DNA from: a bacterium UBA2219
GTDB lineage: Bacteria > Desulfobacterota > Deferrimicrobia > Deferrimicrobiales > Deferrimicrobiaceae
Length of the DNA: 13,145 nt
Reading direction: 5' to 3'
Assembly (NCBI GenBank): GCA_002327765.1
Contig: DCUH01000084.1
Coordinates: 1 to 13,145 of the forward strand
This document shows, piece by piece, positions 5,710-12,327 of the stretch; the stretch's first letter is position 1, and each line of letters opens with the position of its first letter. The notes beneath the pieces were generated by a model. That model ran no database searches and was not told the DNA's origin. It saw only the letters and a list, made by a program, of their open reading frames with translations. The position numbers and the translations under genes are program-made.

Positions 5710-7916
5710 CGCTGTCCGACCCGATCTTCACGACGCTCGACCCCGACCAGCGGAAGGCTGTCCTGCACGACGGCGGCCCGCTCCTCCTGGTGGCGGGCGC
5801 CGGGTCCGGCAAGACCCGGGCGATCGTGGCCCGCATCCTGCGGCTGATCCACGACGGCGTGCCGGCGCGGAGCATCCTGGGGATCACGTTCACCAACCGG
5901 GCGGCGGGGGAGATGCGGGAGCGCGTGGTGAAGGCGCTCTCCAGCGGCGGGTCCGCTTCCGTGGGCGACCTGCTGGGGCGGTCGTTCCCGGCCCCCGATC
6001 CCCGCAGGCCCGACCTGCCCTGGCTGGGGACGTTCCACGCCTTCGGGGCCTCGCTGCTGCGCCGCCACGGGGACCGGATCGGGCTCTCCCCGCGCTTCGT
6101 CATCTACGACGTCCGCGACCAGCACGACGCGCTGAAAGGCATCCTGAAAGAGCTGAACATCGACGAGAAGAAGTTCCCCCCGTCGAAGTTCGCATGGCTC
6201 ATCGAGAGGTCGAAGAGGGACGGCGTCACCGTCGAGGCGGCGGCGCTGGCGGCGGGGTGGCGGTTCGTCTCCATGGCGGAGCAGGTCGGCAAGGCCTACG
6301 ACGCGGCGCTGCAGGAGGCGGGCGCGGCCGATTTCGCCGACCTGATCCGGCTGCCCGTCACGCTGCTGCGGGGCGCGCCGGACGTCCTCGATTCCATCCG
6401 CGCCGAGTACCGGCACTTCCTCGTCGACGAGTTCCAGGACGTCGACGCCGCGCAGGCGGAGCTCACCGAGCTGATCGCCCTGGGGGCCGACTCGTTCTGC
6501 GCGGTCGGCGACGAGGACCAGTCGATCTACGGGTGGCGGGGCGCCTCCGCGGGGCCGATGCTGTCGTTCGAGCGCCGCTATCCCGGCGCGCGGGTGATCC
6601 ACCTGTCGACGAACTACCGCTCCCGGGCCTCGATCCTCTCCGTGGCGGGGGCGCTCATCTCGAAGAACCGGATGCGCCGTGAAAAGGAGATCGTTCCGTC
6701 GCGGGAGGGGGGGCAGCCGCCCGTGATGGCGGTGTACCCGGACCAGGAGGCGGAGGGGCGCGAGGTGGCGGCGGCGGTCGCCCGGGAGATCGGGTCCGGC
6801 GTCGCGCCCACGGAGATCGCGGTCTTCTACCGCGTGAACGCCCAGTCCCGGGCGGTCGAGGATGCGCTCCGGATGCTGCGGATCCCGTACGTCCTGCGGG
6901 GGGCGCTCTCCTTCTACGAACGCGCCGCGGTGCGCGACGCCGTGTCGTACCTGAAATGGTTCCTCAACCCCGCCGACGCGGTGTCCCTCAAGCGGCTCCT
7001 GAAGTTTCCTCGTCGGGGCGTCGGCGAAGCGACGCTTTCCCGTGCGAGGGAAGCGTCGCGGCGCGAGGGGGTTCCCCTGCCGGAGACGCTGCGGCGCATA
7101 CCGAATCTGGCGCCGTTGTTCGACTTCCGGGACCTTTGGTTTTCCGAGCTGCCGCAGATGTCCCCCGCGGAGGCGATGCACGCGCTCCTGAAGGGCGCCG
7201 GCTACCTAGACGCCCTGGAGGCGGCCGCGAAGGACCCCGGGCCGGACCGGGACGGCGCGGGGAAGGAGGAGGACCTCGAGAACGTCCGCGAGCTGTTCCG
7301 CGTGGCGGAGGGGTTCCCGGGCGCGGGGGAAGACGCCCTGCGGGAGTTCCTCGAGAAGATGACGCTGGCGGCCGAGGAGAACGGGGGAGAGGAGTCCGAG
7401 GCGGTGCGGCTGATGACGCTGCACAACGCCAAAGGATTGGAGTTCGACGTGGTGTTCCTGGTGGGGCTGGAGGACGGGCTGCTCCCGCACTCGCGGTCGC
7501 TCGAATCGAACGCGGAGCTCGAGGAGGAACGGCGGCTGTTCTACGTGGGGCTGACCCGCGCCCGGGAGAAGGCGTTCCTGTCGCTGGCGCGCAGGCGAAA
7601 CCTCTTCGGCTCCTTCCGGGACACGATCCCGTCCCGGTTCCTGTACGACCTGCCCTCGGCCCTGGTGAAGTGGGATGGAGCGCCGCCGGCCGCCGCGCCG
7701 TCCGCGGCGCCGCAGCGGCCGGTCGAGATCCGCTACGAGCGGGAGGAGCCGCCCGGCGCTGGCAGGCCCCGCAGGGTGCGCCACCCCATCTTCGGGGAAG
7801 GGAAGGTCGAAGCGGTGGAAGGGGACGGGTCCGACCGGAAGATCATCGCCCGTTTCGCGGTTTACGGGCTGAAGAAGATCCTGGTGCGGGCCGTGGCGAT
7901 GGAGTTCATCGACTAA
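5706..7916 (+). CDS. UvrD/PcrA-type superfamily 1 DNA helicase
   Basis: This is a 3'-5' DNA helicase of 736 residues, the usual length for PcrA/UvrD, acting in repair and replication-conflict removal. Motifs in order are: Q motif LDPDQRKAV (11-19), Walker A GAGSGKT with Lys36, Ia TFTNRAAGEM, motif II DEFQD, motif III VGDEDQSIYGWRGA, motif IV STNYRS, motif V LMTLHNAKGLEFD and motif VI RRLFYVGLTRAR. The last 45 residues or so (RHPIFGEGKVEAV onward) form the Tudor-like tail that links PcrA/UvrD to RNA polymerase. The start at 5706 overlaps the baeR stop (ATGA) and has GAGGAG about 5 nt upstream. I see no nuclease domain. Motif II ends in DVD where DTN is commoner, which is a minor variation. UvrD and PcrA cannot be told apart here. 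Confidence 0.93.
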   Translation: MTLSDPIFTTLDPDQRKAVLHDGGPLLLVAGAGSGKTRAIVARILRLIHDGVPARSILGITFTNRAAGEMRERVVKALSSGGSASVGDLLGRSFPAPDPRRPDLPWLGTFHAFGASLLRRHGDRIGLSPRFVIYDVRDQHDALKGILKELNIDEKKFPPSKFAWLIERSKRDGVTVEAAALAAGWRFVSMAEQVGKAYDAALQEAGAADFADLIRLPVTLLRGAPDVLDSIRAEYRHFLVDEFQDVDAAQAELTELIALGADSFCAVGDEDQSIYGWRGASAGPMLSFERRYPGARVIHLSTNYRSRASILSVAGALISKNRMRREKEIVPSREGGQPPVMAVYPDQEAEGREVAAAVAREIGSGVAPTEIAVFYRVNAQSRAVEDALRMLRIPYVLRGALSFYERAAVRDAVSYLKWFLNPADAVSLKRLLKFPRRGVGEATLSRAREASRREGVPLPETLRRIPNLAPLFDFRDLWFSELPQMSPAEAMHALLKGAGYLDALEAAAKDPGPDRDGAGKEEDLENVRELFRVAEGFPGAGEDALREFLEKMTLAAEENGGEESEAVRLMTLHNAKGLEFDVVFLVGLEDGLLPHSRSLESNAELEEERRLFYVGLTRAREKAFLSLARRRNLFGSFRDTIPSRFLYDLPSALVKWDGAPPAAAPSAAPQRPVEIRYEREEPPGAGRPRRVRHPIFGEGKVEAVEGDGSDRKIIARFAVYGLKKILVRAVAMEFID
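7029..7059. repeat. Inverted repeat inside the helicase gene
   Basis: GCGACGCTTTCCC (7029-7041) and GGGAAGCGTCGC (7048-7059) are complementary apart from one bulged T, with a 6-nt loop. The repeat lies within codons for GEATLSRAREASRR. It may be chance in GC-rich coding DNA. Confidence 0.5.
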
Positions 7917-7918
7917 AA

Positions 7919-7932
7919 CCGCCCGCGGGCGG
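7919..7932 (-). terminator. Short GC palindrome between convergent genes, possible terminator
   Basis: CCGCCCGCGGGCGG is a perfect 14-nt palindrome that can fold as a 5-bp stem with a CGCG loop. On the minus strand it is followed by TTTT. It lies 12 nt past the stop of the 53-residue gene and just after the helicase stop, so it could end transcription from the minus side. The stem is short, so confidence is low. Confidence 0.35.
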
Positions 7933-7943
7933 CGTCGGACGTT

Positions 7944-8105
7944 TCAGGAGCCGATGTAGAGCTCGAACTCGCCTTCCCTCTCCCCGCCTTCCGGGCGGGC
8001 GTAGGGGACCTTCATCTCCGCCTCGCGATTCCGCAGGACGGCGTACAGGAACGTGGCCGTTCCGGCGGTCAGCATGGCGATCAGCATCAACTCGATTTTC
8101 TTCAC
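7944..8105 (-). CDS. Small single-pass membrane protein, 53 residues, GTG start
   Basis: I do not recognise this protein. It starts at a GTG with GGAGAG 7 nt upstream, and the frame runs 53 codons to TGA. Residues about 5-24 form one hydrophobic segment (IELMLIAMLTAGTATFLYAV) after a short KK start. A polar acidic tail follows (NREAEMKVPYARPEGGEREGEFELYIGS). The predicted layout is one inner-membrane helix, or an uncleaved signal anchor, with a charged tail. A good sigma-70-like promoter lies upstream at 8154-8182 and a small hairpin downstream, which argues for a real gene. It is divergent from the ECF sigma gene and convergent with the helicase. Function is unknown. Confidence 0.6.
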   Translation of the reverse strand: MKKIELMLIAMLTAGTATFLYAVLRNREAEMKVPYARPEGGEREGEFELYIGS

Positions 8106-8153
8106 GCGTCGTCTCTCCGGTCGGGGCCGGCTTTCCCCGCCTCCGCCGCTACC

Positions 8154-8182
8154 ATTTTAGGGGATTGCGCCGCCGCGGCCAA
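8154..8182 (-). promoter_or_regulatory. Candidate sigma-70-type promoter for the 53-residue gene
   Basis: On the minus strand there is TTGGCC (8182-8177), a 17-nt spacer and TAAAAT (8159-8154). This matches 4 of 6 and 5 of 6 consensus positions. It lies about 50 nt before the GTG start at 8105. Confidence 0.45.
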
Positions 8183-8205
8183 GTCGAAACAGCCGTTCCG
8201 CGGGC

Positions 8206-8233
8206 TTGCGCCTCCCGGAAGAATCGTGATAAT
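8206..8233 (+). promoter_or_regulatory. Candidate sigma-70-type promoter for the ECF sigma operon
   Basis: TTGCGC (8206-8211), a 16-nt spacer and GATAAT (8228-8233) lie about 65 nt before the sigma factor ATG. The -10 differs from consensus at one base. I did not find an obvious ECF-type GAAC/CGTC pair at proper spacing. Confidence 0.4.
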
Positions 8234-8299
8234 CCTGAACCGTCTGAGGAAGTCCCCGGAAACTCTTGCAGGTCGGCCGAATCCAACAGGGAGAGATGA

Positions 8300-8908
8300 A
8301 TGCCCGCGACCGATCGATGGAAAGAAGACGAAGGGCTGCTGGAGCGGCTTCGCAAGGGCGCCCCGGGGGCGGTGGAGGAATTGTTGCGCCTCTACCAGGG
8401 GAAGATCTTCAGCCTCGCGATGTCGATCCTGAAAAACGAAAGCGACGCGGAAGAGGCCACGCAGGACGTGTTCATGACCGTCATCCGGAAAGTGAATACG
8501 TTCAAGGGGAATTCGGCCTTCTATTCCTGGATCTACCGGATCTGCGTCAACACGTGCCTCATGCGCCTGCGCGGGAGGCGGCGCGGGGACACGGTCGCCA
8601 TCGAGGACTTCATGCCCGTGTTCACCGAGGAGGGGATGCACGCCTCTCCCGTGGACGACTGGAGCAAGGAGGTCGAACGGAAGGCGCTGAACGAGGAGCT
8701 CGGGAAGATGATCCGGAAGTTCACCGAGGAGCTTTCGGAGAAATACAGGGTGGTGTTCGTGTTGAGCGATATCGAGGGGCTGTCCAACGAGGAGACGGCG
8801 AAGATCCTGGGGATGAGCGTGCCCGCGGTGAAATCCCGGCTGCACCGGGCGCGGTTGTACCTTCGGGAGCAGCTTTCGCGCTACCTCCAGGAAGGGAAGG
8901 CGGATTGA
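8300..8908 (+). CDS. ECF-type RNA polymerase sigma factor (RpoE-like)
   Basis: This is a 202-residue extracytoplasmic-function sigma factor that directs RNA polymerase to a stress regulon. Region 2 spans about 24-92 (LLRLYQGKIFSLAMSIL, then the -10 recognition helix around QDVFMTVIRKV and FYSWIYRICVNT). Region 4 spans about 145-197 (LSEKYRVVFVLSDIEGLSNEETAKILGM, then VPAVKSRLHRARLYLR), the -35 helix-turn-helix. There is no region 1 or 3, as expected of the class. The linker of about 50 residues (93-144) is somewhat long and acidic. The ATG at 8300 follows GGGAG at 7 nt spacing. The anti-sigma gene starts 4 nt after its stop, which identifies its regulator. The exact ECF subgroup cannot be assigned by eye. 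Confidence 0.92.
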   Translation: MPATDRWKEDEGLLERLRKGAPGAVEELLRLYQGKIFSLAMSILKNESDAEEATQDVFMTVIRKVNTFKGNSAFYSWIYRICVNTCLMRLRGRRRGDTVAIEDFMPVFTEEGMHASPVDDWSKEVERKALNEELGKMIRKFTEELSEKYRVVFVLSDIEGLSNEETAKILGMSVPAVKSRLHRARLYLREQLSRYLQEGKAD

Positions 8909-8912
8909 CCCG

Positions 8913-9425
8913 ATGAACTGCAAAGAGCTCGCGTACCTCCTCGCGGATTATCTTGACGGCAGCATGGACCCGAGGATACGGGCCGAGCTCGACGAGCACA
9001 TCGCCCGGTGCAAGGCGTGCATGATCTTCGCGAAGACCTACCGCCTGACCTGCCGCAAGGCCGCCGAGCTGCGCGGCGACATACACTACGAGATCCCCGA
9101 CGAGGTACAGGAGCGGCTGACCGCCTTCCTTGTGTCCGCCGCCCGGAAGTTCCCGGGCCAGATGGATGATTACAGACGCCAGGCGGAGCGGGAGTGCGAG
9201 GAGAAGGTGCTGGCCTTCTGCCGGGCCGCCGTCGAGGGGAAGCTCTCCTCGATGGCGGCCATCATGATGGACGGCCACATCGCCGTCTGCCCGAAATGCA
9301 GGGAGTATTTCGTGGTCTTGAGGAGCGCCCACGCGGATCTCTGCCTTCCCCCGCGCGAGATCCTGGAGCATGTGGTCCGGCTGCTGGAGTCCCTTCCCCC
9401 CGGCGAGGAGTTCTTCCTGGTCTAG
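8913..9425 (+). CDS. Putative soluble anti-sigma factor with two zinc-binding (HxxxCxxC) motifs
   Basis: The protein has 170 residues and probably binds and inhibits the sigma factor encoded just upstream. The N-terminus is a zf-HC2/ZAS-type domain: C3, then H29-x3-C33-x2-C36, in the usual Cx25Hx3Cx2C spacing. A second copy follows at C95 (or C103), H122-x3-C126-x2-C129, with matching wording HIARCKAC and HIAVCPKC. No hydrophobic stretch is long enough to cross a membrane, so it should be cytoplasmic, as for redox-sensing ZAS proteins such as RsrA. The ribosome binding site is weak, and translation probably depends on the preceding gene. Its stop codon overlaps that of the convergent gene. 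The anti-sigma role is inferred from the motif and position. Confidence 0.83.
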   Translation: MNCKELAYLLADYLDGSMDPRIRAELDEHIARCKACMIFAKTYRLTCRKAAELRGDIHYEIPDEVQERLTAFLVSAARKFPGQMDDYRRQAERECEEKVLAFCRAAVEGKLSSMAAIMMDGHIAVCPKCREYFVVLRSAHADLCLPPREILEHVVRLLESLPPGEEFFLV

Positions 9426-10378
9426 ACCTTCCCGTAGTGCTTCTTCAAGCAATCCGGGCAGATGCCGTGGGAAAACCTCGCGTCCGAACGGTCCGTGATG
9501 TAGGCGTCCACGGGGACCCACCCGGACGGGTCCTCCGGGTCCGCCCCCTCCCTGCGGATCTTCTTGCAATAGGAGCAGATCGGGAGAATCCCCTCGAGGT
9601 TGCGGATCTCCCCCCGGGCTTCATTGAGGCTGCTGACCAGCTCGACGATGCGGCGGCCGAAGAAGAAGAGGACCGCGAGCACGATCCCGGAGAAGAAGAT
9701 GTGCGTGAGGACCGCCTTGCGGACGGCGACGGCGGCGGACTCTTCGTACGGGGCGAACGAGAAGGCGACGCTGATCCCCCCCAGGTTGTCCCCGACATGG
9801 TATCCCTGCGCCCCGTGGCATTTCAGGCAGGATTCTTCCGCCTTCAGCGGCTCCATGTAATGGAAGACGCGGCCGCCGCGCGGGCCGAGGACGGCGTGCT
9901 CCACGACGCCGCTTTTCGCGAACTTTTCCAGCGCGGCGCGCTCCCATTCGGACGGCTCGTTTCCGGGGCGCAGCGTCTTCAGGTTGGTGATGTGGACGGC
10001 GAACCCTTCCCGGTTCAGGACGTCCGCCACGAGACGGGTCATGTAGGCGGGGTTGACCTTCGTGAGCTTCACGCCGCCGGTCGTCCGCACATCACGGTCG
10101 GGGAGGTCGAGGTACGGGTTGGGCTGCGTCGCCTCGGTGACGGGCACGTACACCCCCCCGTGGGAGGCGTTCCAGCTCCGCGTCGCGACGATCGTGTGGA
10201 AGAGGGCGCGGCCCGTGGACGCGGCCAGGCGGAACCGGTCCCGCCGGACATTGCGGATTTCCTGGTGCAGGGAGAGGCCGGTCAGCAGCGCGAACAGCAC
10301 GAAGAGGACGATGAAGTAGTTGCGCGTCCGCGCGACCGGATGCCCGCCGGCGGGGCCTGCGGAGGCGGTTTTTTCCAT
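9422..10378 (-). CDS. Membrane DUF3365-type haem-c sensor protein with C-terminal Cys4 module
   Basis: The protein has 318 residues. TM1 (about 20-37) is followed by a periplasmic domain of the DUF3365/Tll0287-like type (about 40-215) with a haem c motif CLKCH (C184, C187, H188). Then come TM2 (about 223-240) and a cytoplasmic tail. The tail has a short helical linker (241-262) and a compact module LEGILPICSYCKKIR ... HGICPDCLKKHY, with C268, C271, C307 and C310 as a probable zinc site. I recall similar modules at the end of PAS or response-regulator proteins in deltaproteobacteria. No kinase, GGDEF or HAMP-linked enzyme domain is present. It probably senses redox state or a small ligand through haem. 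It follows the methyltransferase gene by 11 nt. The ribosome site is weak (AGGGT next to the ATG), but no better start exists. Confidence 0.85.
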   Translation of the reverse strand: MEKTASAGPAGGHPVARTRNYFIVLFVLFALLTGLSLHQEIRNVRRDRFRLAASTGRALFHTIVATRSWNASHGGVYVPVTEATQPNPYLDLPDRDVRTTGGVKLTKVNPAYMTRLVADVLNREGFAVHITNLKTLRPGNEPSEWERAALEKFAKSGVVEHAVLGPRGGRVFHYMEPLKAEESCLKCHGAQGYHVGDNLGGISVAFSFAPYEESAAVAVRKAVLTHIFFSGIVLAVLFFFGRRIVELVSSLNEARGEIRNLEGILPICSYCKKIRREGADPEDPSGWVPVDAYITDRSDARFSHGICPDCLKKHYGKV

Positions 10379-10389
10379 ACCCTATAGTA

Positions 10390-11535
10390 TCAATAGAGAT
10401 CGTACTTCAACAGACGGCAGTCGATCGGGCCGTTCATCACGGGGAATTTCCTCGTGGCCTTCAGCCCCAGGAACCGGGTGAGGGCGGGGTTTCCCGACAG
10501 GAGATACGCTGTCCAGCCGCGGCACCGTTTCTTCAGCGCCTCCCCCAGGTCCCGGTAGAACGCCTCGGCTTCGGCCCCTCCGGGGAGGCGGGCGCCGTAC
10601 GGCGGGTTGCACAGGATCGTCCCCGGCCCCTCGCCGGGGGAGAAGAATCGGATGGAACGAGCCGCAAACTGGATCCGTTCGGCCACCCCGGCTTTCGAGG
10701 CATTCCGGATCGCGCCGGAGACCGCCACGGGGGAGATGTCGCTCCCGTCGATCCGGACCGGCTTCGCGCGGCGGGCCCCCTCGCGCGCCTCGGAAAGGAG
10801 GTTCTCCCACTTCGCGCGGCGGAAGCCGTGGAGCTTCTGAAACCCGAAGGGGCGCCCGAGCGACCCCGGGGCGATGTCGCCCGCGATCAGCGCCGCCTCG
10901 ATCGGGATCGTCCCCGCGCCGCAGGCGGGGTCGACCAGCGGCTCCTCCCCCTGCCACCCCGCCAGGAGCAAGAGCCCCGCCGCCAGTGTCTCTTTGAGGG
11001 ACGCCTCGGTCGGGTGGGAACGGTAGCCGCGCCGGTTCAGGCTTTCCCCCGAGGTGTCGAGCGATACGGAGGCGGCATCGCGGACGATGCGGACGACGAT
11101 CCGCACGTCCGGCGAAACGGTGTTCACGTCCGGGCGGCGTCCCAGGGCGTCCCGGAAACGGTCCGCGACCGCGTCCTTGGTCTTCTGCGCGGCGAAATGG
11201 GAATGGGTGATGCCCGATTCGCGCACGGTGGCGTCCACGGCGATGGTGCATTCGGGCGGGAAGAGGTCGGGCCAGGGGACATCCCGGGCGCCCTCGTAGA
11301 GCGCGGCGGGCGTCGGGGCGGGGAACTCCGACAGCAGCATCACGACCCGGTTCGCCGACCGCAGCCACAGGTTCGCGCGGTAGCAGAGCTCCATGTCCCC
11401 GGAAAACGATACGCTCCCCGTGCCGATGGAGACCTCTTCCCCCCCGAGGGCGGCGACCTCTCCGGCCAGGACCTCCTCGAGCCCCTTGAACGTGGTGGCG
11501 AAGAACCGGTGCCTCGGTGCGGCGCGCCTTTTCAT
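10390..11535 (-). CDS. THUMP-domain class I SAM-dependent RNA methyltransferase (RlmL/YpsC-like)
   Basis: This protein probably methylates a guanine N2 of 23S rRNA with S-adenosylmethionine. It has 381 residues. There is an N-terminal ferredoxin-like plus THUMP region (about 10-160), then a Rossmann methyltransferase domain with motif I DPACGAGTIPIEAAL (202-216), the GSDISP acidic loop (264-269) and the catalytic NPPYG (310-314). It corresponds to the RlmL half only; E. coli RlmKL is about 700 residues with a second domain, absent here. I chose ATG at 11535 where conserved sequence begins. A GTG two codons upstream (11541) has a better-spaced GAGGG (about 8 nt) and may be the true start, and longer forms to 11601 are possible. 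The downstream haem sensor shares its transcript. Confidence 0.88.
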   Translation of the reverse strand: MKRRAAPRHRFFATTFKGLEEVLAGEVAALGGEEVSIGTGSVSFSGDMELCYRANLWLRSANRVVMLLSEFPAPTPAALYEGARDVPWPDLFPPECTIAVDATVRESGITHSHFAAQKTKDAVADRFRDALGRRPDVNTVSPDVRIVVRIVRDAASVSLDTSGESLNRRGYRSHPTEASLKETLAAGLLLLAGWQGEEPLVDPACGAGTIPIEAALIAGDIAPGSLGRPFGFQKLHGFRRAKWENLLSEAREGARRAKPVRIDGSDISPVAVSGAIRNASKAGVAERIQFAARSIRFFSPGEGPGTILCNPPYGARLPGGAEAEAFYRDLGEALKKRCRGWTAYLLSGNPALTRFLGLKATRKFPVMNGPIDCRLLKYDLY

Positions 11536-11664
11536 GGTCACATCATACGCCCTCGCGAGGCGTTGCGGCAGAGCGCCATCCATGGTGCCCTGGCGAAGCA
11601 CCTCGGCAGCCCCGTTATCAAGAACTCATGGTTACCATCTCCCGAGGGGTTCCCCGGAAAATTC

Positions 11665-11704
11665 TGTAGCCTCTCTGGAGTGAACCCCTCCTGGTGGACA
11701 GTTG
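11665..11704 (+). repeat. Left terminal inverted repeat of the IS3 remnant
   Basis: It begins TGTAGCCTCTCTGGAGTGAA. The first 24 bases are identical to the complement of the right end, and the last 12 (GGTGGACAGTTG region) match again after three mismatches. Confidence 0.88.
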
Positions 11705-11751
11705 CCTTCCCTGGAATTGACTCTTCCTGCCGGGAACCGGAGGATGAGGAT

Positions 11752-11853
11752 ATGCCACGCAAGCACCGTTACCACAGCACGGCGTTCAAGCTGGAAGTGG
11801 TCCAGAGCTACCTGAACGGAGAGGGAGGCATCGATGCGGTCGCCCGCAAGCAC
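11752..11853 (+). pseudogene. orfA remnant of IS3-family element (helix-turn-helix N-terminus)
   Basis: From an ATG at 11752 with GAGGATGAGGAT upstream, 34 residues read as the start of an IS3 OrfA: MPRKHRYHSTAFKLEVVQ, then YLNGEGGIDAVARKH, the beginning of a helix-turn-helix. After about 11853 the reading frame continues for 29 codons to a stop at 11943, but this is out-of-frame orfB sequence, so the protein is truncated. It lacks the rest of the HTH and the leucine zipper. Confidence 0.8.
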
Positions 11854-11854
11854 C

Positions 11855-12142
11855 AGACAGCGCCTGGATCAGTTGGGGATCAAAGGATCGATGGGGCGAA
11901 AAGGGAACCCCTACGACAACGCCTATGCGGAGAGCTTCTTTAAGACACTTAAGCACGATGAGATCTGCATGTACGAGTACAAGACGATGCGGGACGTAAC
12001 CGAGCGGCTGCCGCACTTCCTGGAGCAGGTCTACAACCGCCGTCGGCTGCACTCGAGCTTGGGATATGTTCCGCCCGAGGAGTACGAAGTGAAATACACC
12101 CGGCCGGGGAGTCCATCTCCAGCGGTACAACTGTCCACCTGA
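11855..12142 (+). pseudogene. orfB remnant of IS3-family transposase (C-terminal integrase part)
   Basis: The residues RQRLDQLGIKGSMGRKGNPY, then DNAYAESFFKTLK, are the end of an IS3 DDE integrase core; the Glu in AESFF is the third catalytic residue. The C-terminal YNRRRLHSSLGYVPPEEYE tail is complete up to a TGA inside the right inverted repeat. Both catalytic aspartates and the N-terminal half are missing, and the frame differs from orfA, so no active transposase can be made. Confidence 0.85.
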
Positions 12143-12167
12143 TGGGGTTCACTCCAGAGAGGCTACA
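12128..12167 (-). repeat. Right terminal inverted repeat of the IS3 remnant
   Basis: This is the complement of the left end with 3 mismatches in 40. The orfB stop codon lies inside it, as is common in compact IS3 elements. Confidence 0.88.
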
Positions 12168-12261
12168 ACTTTCCGGAAACAACCCCCGTCCCATAGCGAT
12201 ATCGCATCCTTATTCCGGTAAAGCGGCCGCGCATGCCGCGGAGAAGCCGAAGGGCCGCGTT

Positions 12262-12291
12262 TTGCCTCCCCGCGCTTCCCTGTGGTAAATT
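12262..12291 (+). promoter_or_regulatory. Candidate sigma-70-type promoter for gatCA
   Basis: TTGCCT (12262-12267), an 18-nt spacer and TAAATT (12286-12291) lie 37 nt before the gatC start. The rest of 12168-12327 shows nothing else I can support. Confidence 0.4.
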
Positions 12292-12327
12292 GGACGTTCA
12301 TCACGCGCGGTGCGGGAGGAGGGAGCC

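Larger units (their letters stand above)
11665..12167 (+). mobile_element. Internally deleted IS3-family insertion sequence (MITE-like, 503 bp)
   Basis: The ends are TGTAGCC...GGCTACA, with 5'-TG and CA-3' termini as is usual in IS3. Forty-base inverted repeats match at 37 of 40 positions. Inside are the first 34 codons of an orfA and the last ~95 codons of an orfB. The central part of the transposase, expected to make a full element of about 1.2-1.3 kb, is gone. No matching 3-4 bp target duplication is seen (ATTC on the left, ACTT on the right). It could be moved only by a transposase from another copy. It separates the divergent methyltransferase and gatCA operons. Confidence 0.85.

Noticed and set aside
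5673..7181. Minus-strand open frame of 502 codons opposite the helicase
   Set aside because: It has no motif and a biased composition, and the helicase on the plus strand is unambiguous.
11642..11657. CCGAGGGGTTCCCCGG hairpin upstream of the methyltransferase
   Set aside because: It has a 2-nt loop and no T run on either strand and lies at the IS flank. I could not support a terminator or operator.
10828..11943. Plus-strand frame of 371 codons running from opposite the methyltransferase into the IS element
   Set aside because: Only the last part, from 11752, has meaning (orfA start). The rest is antisense shadow.
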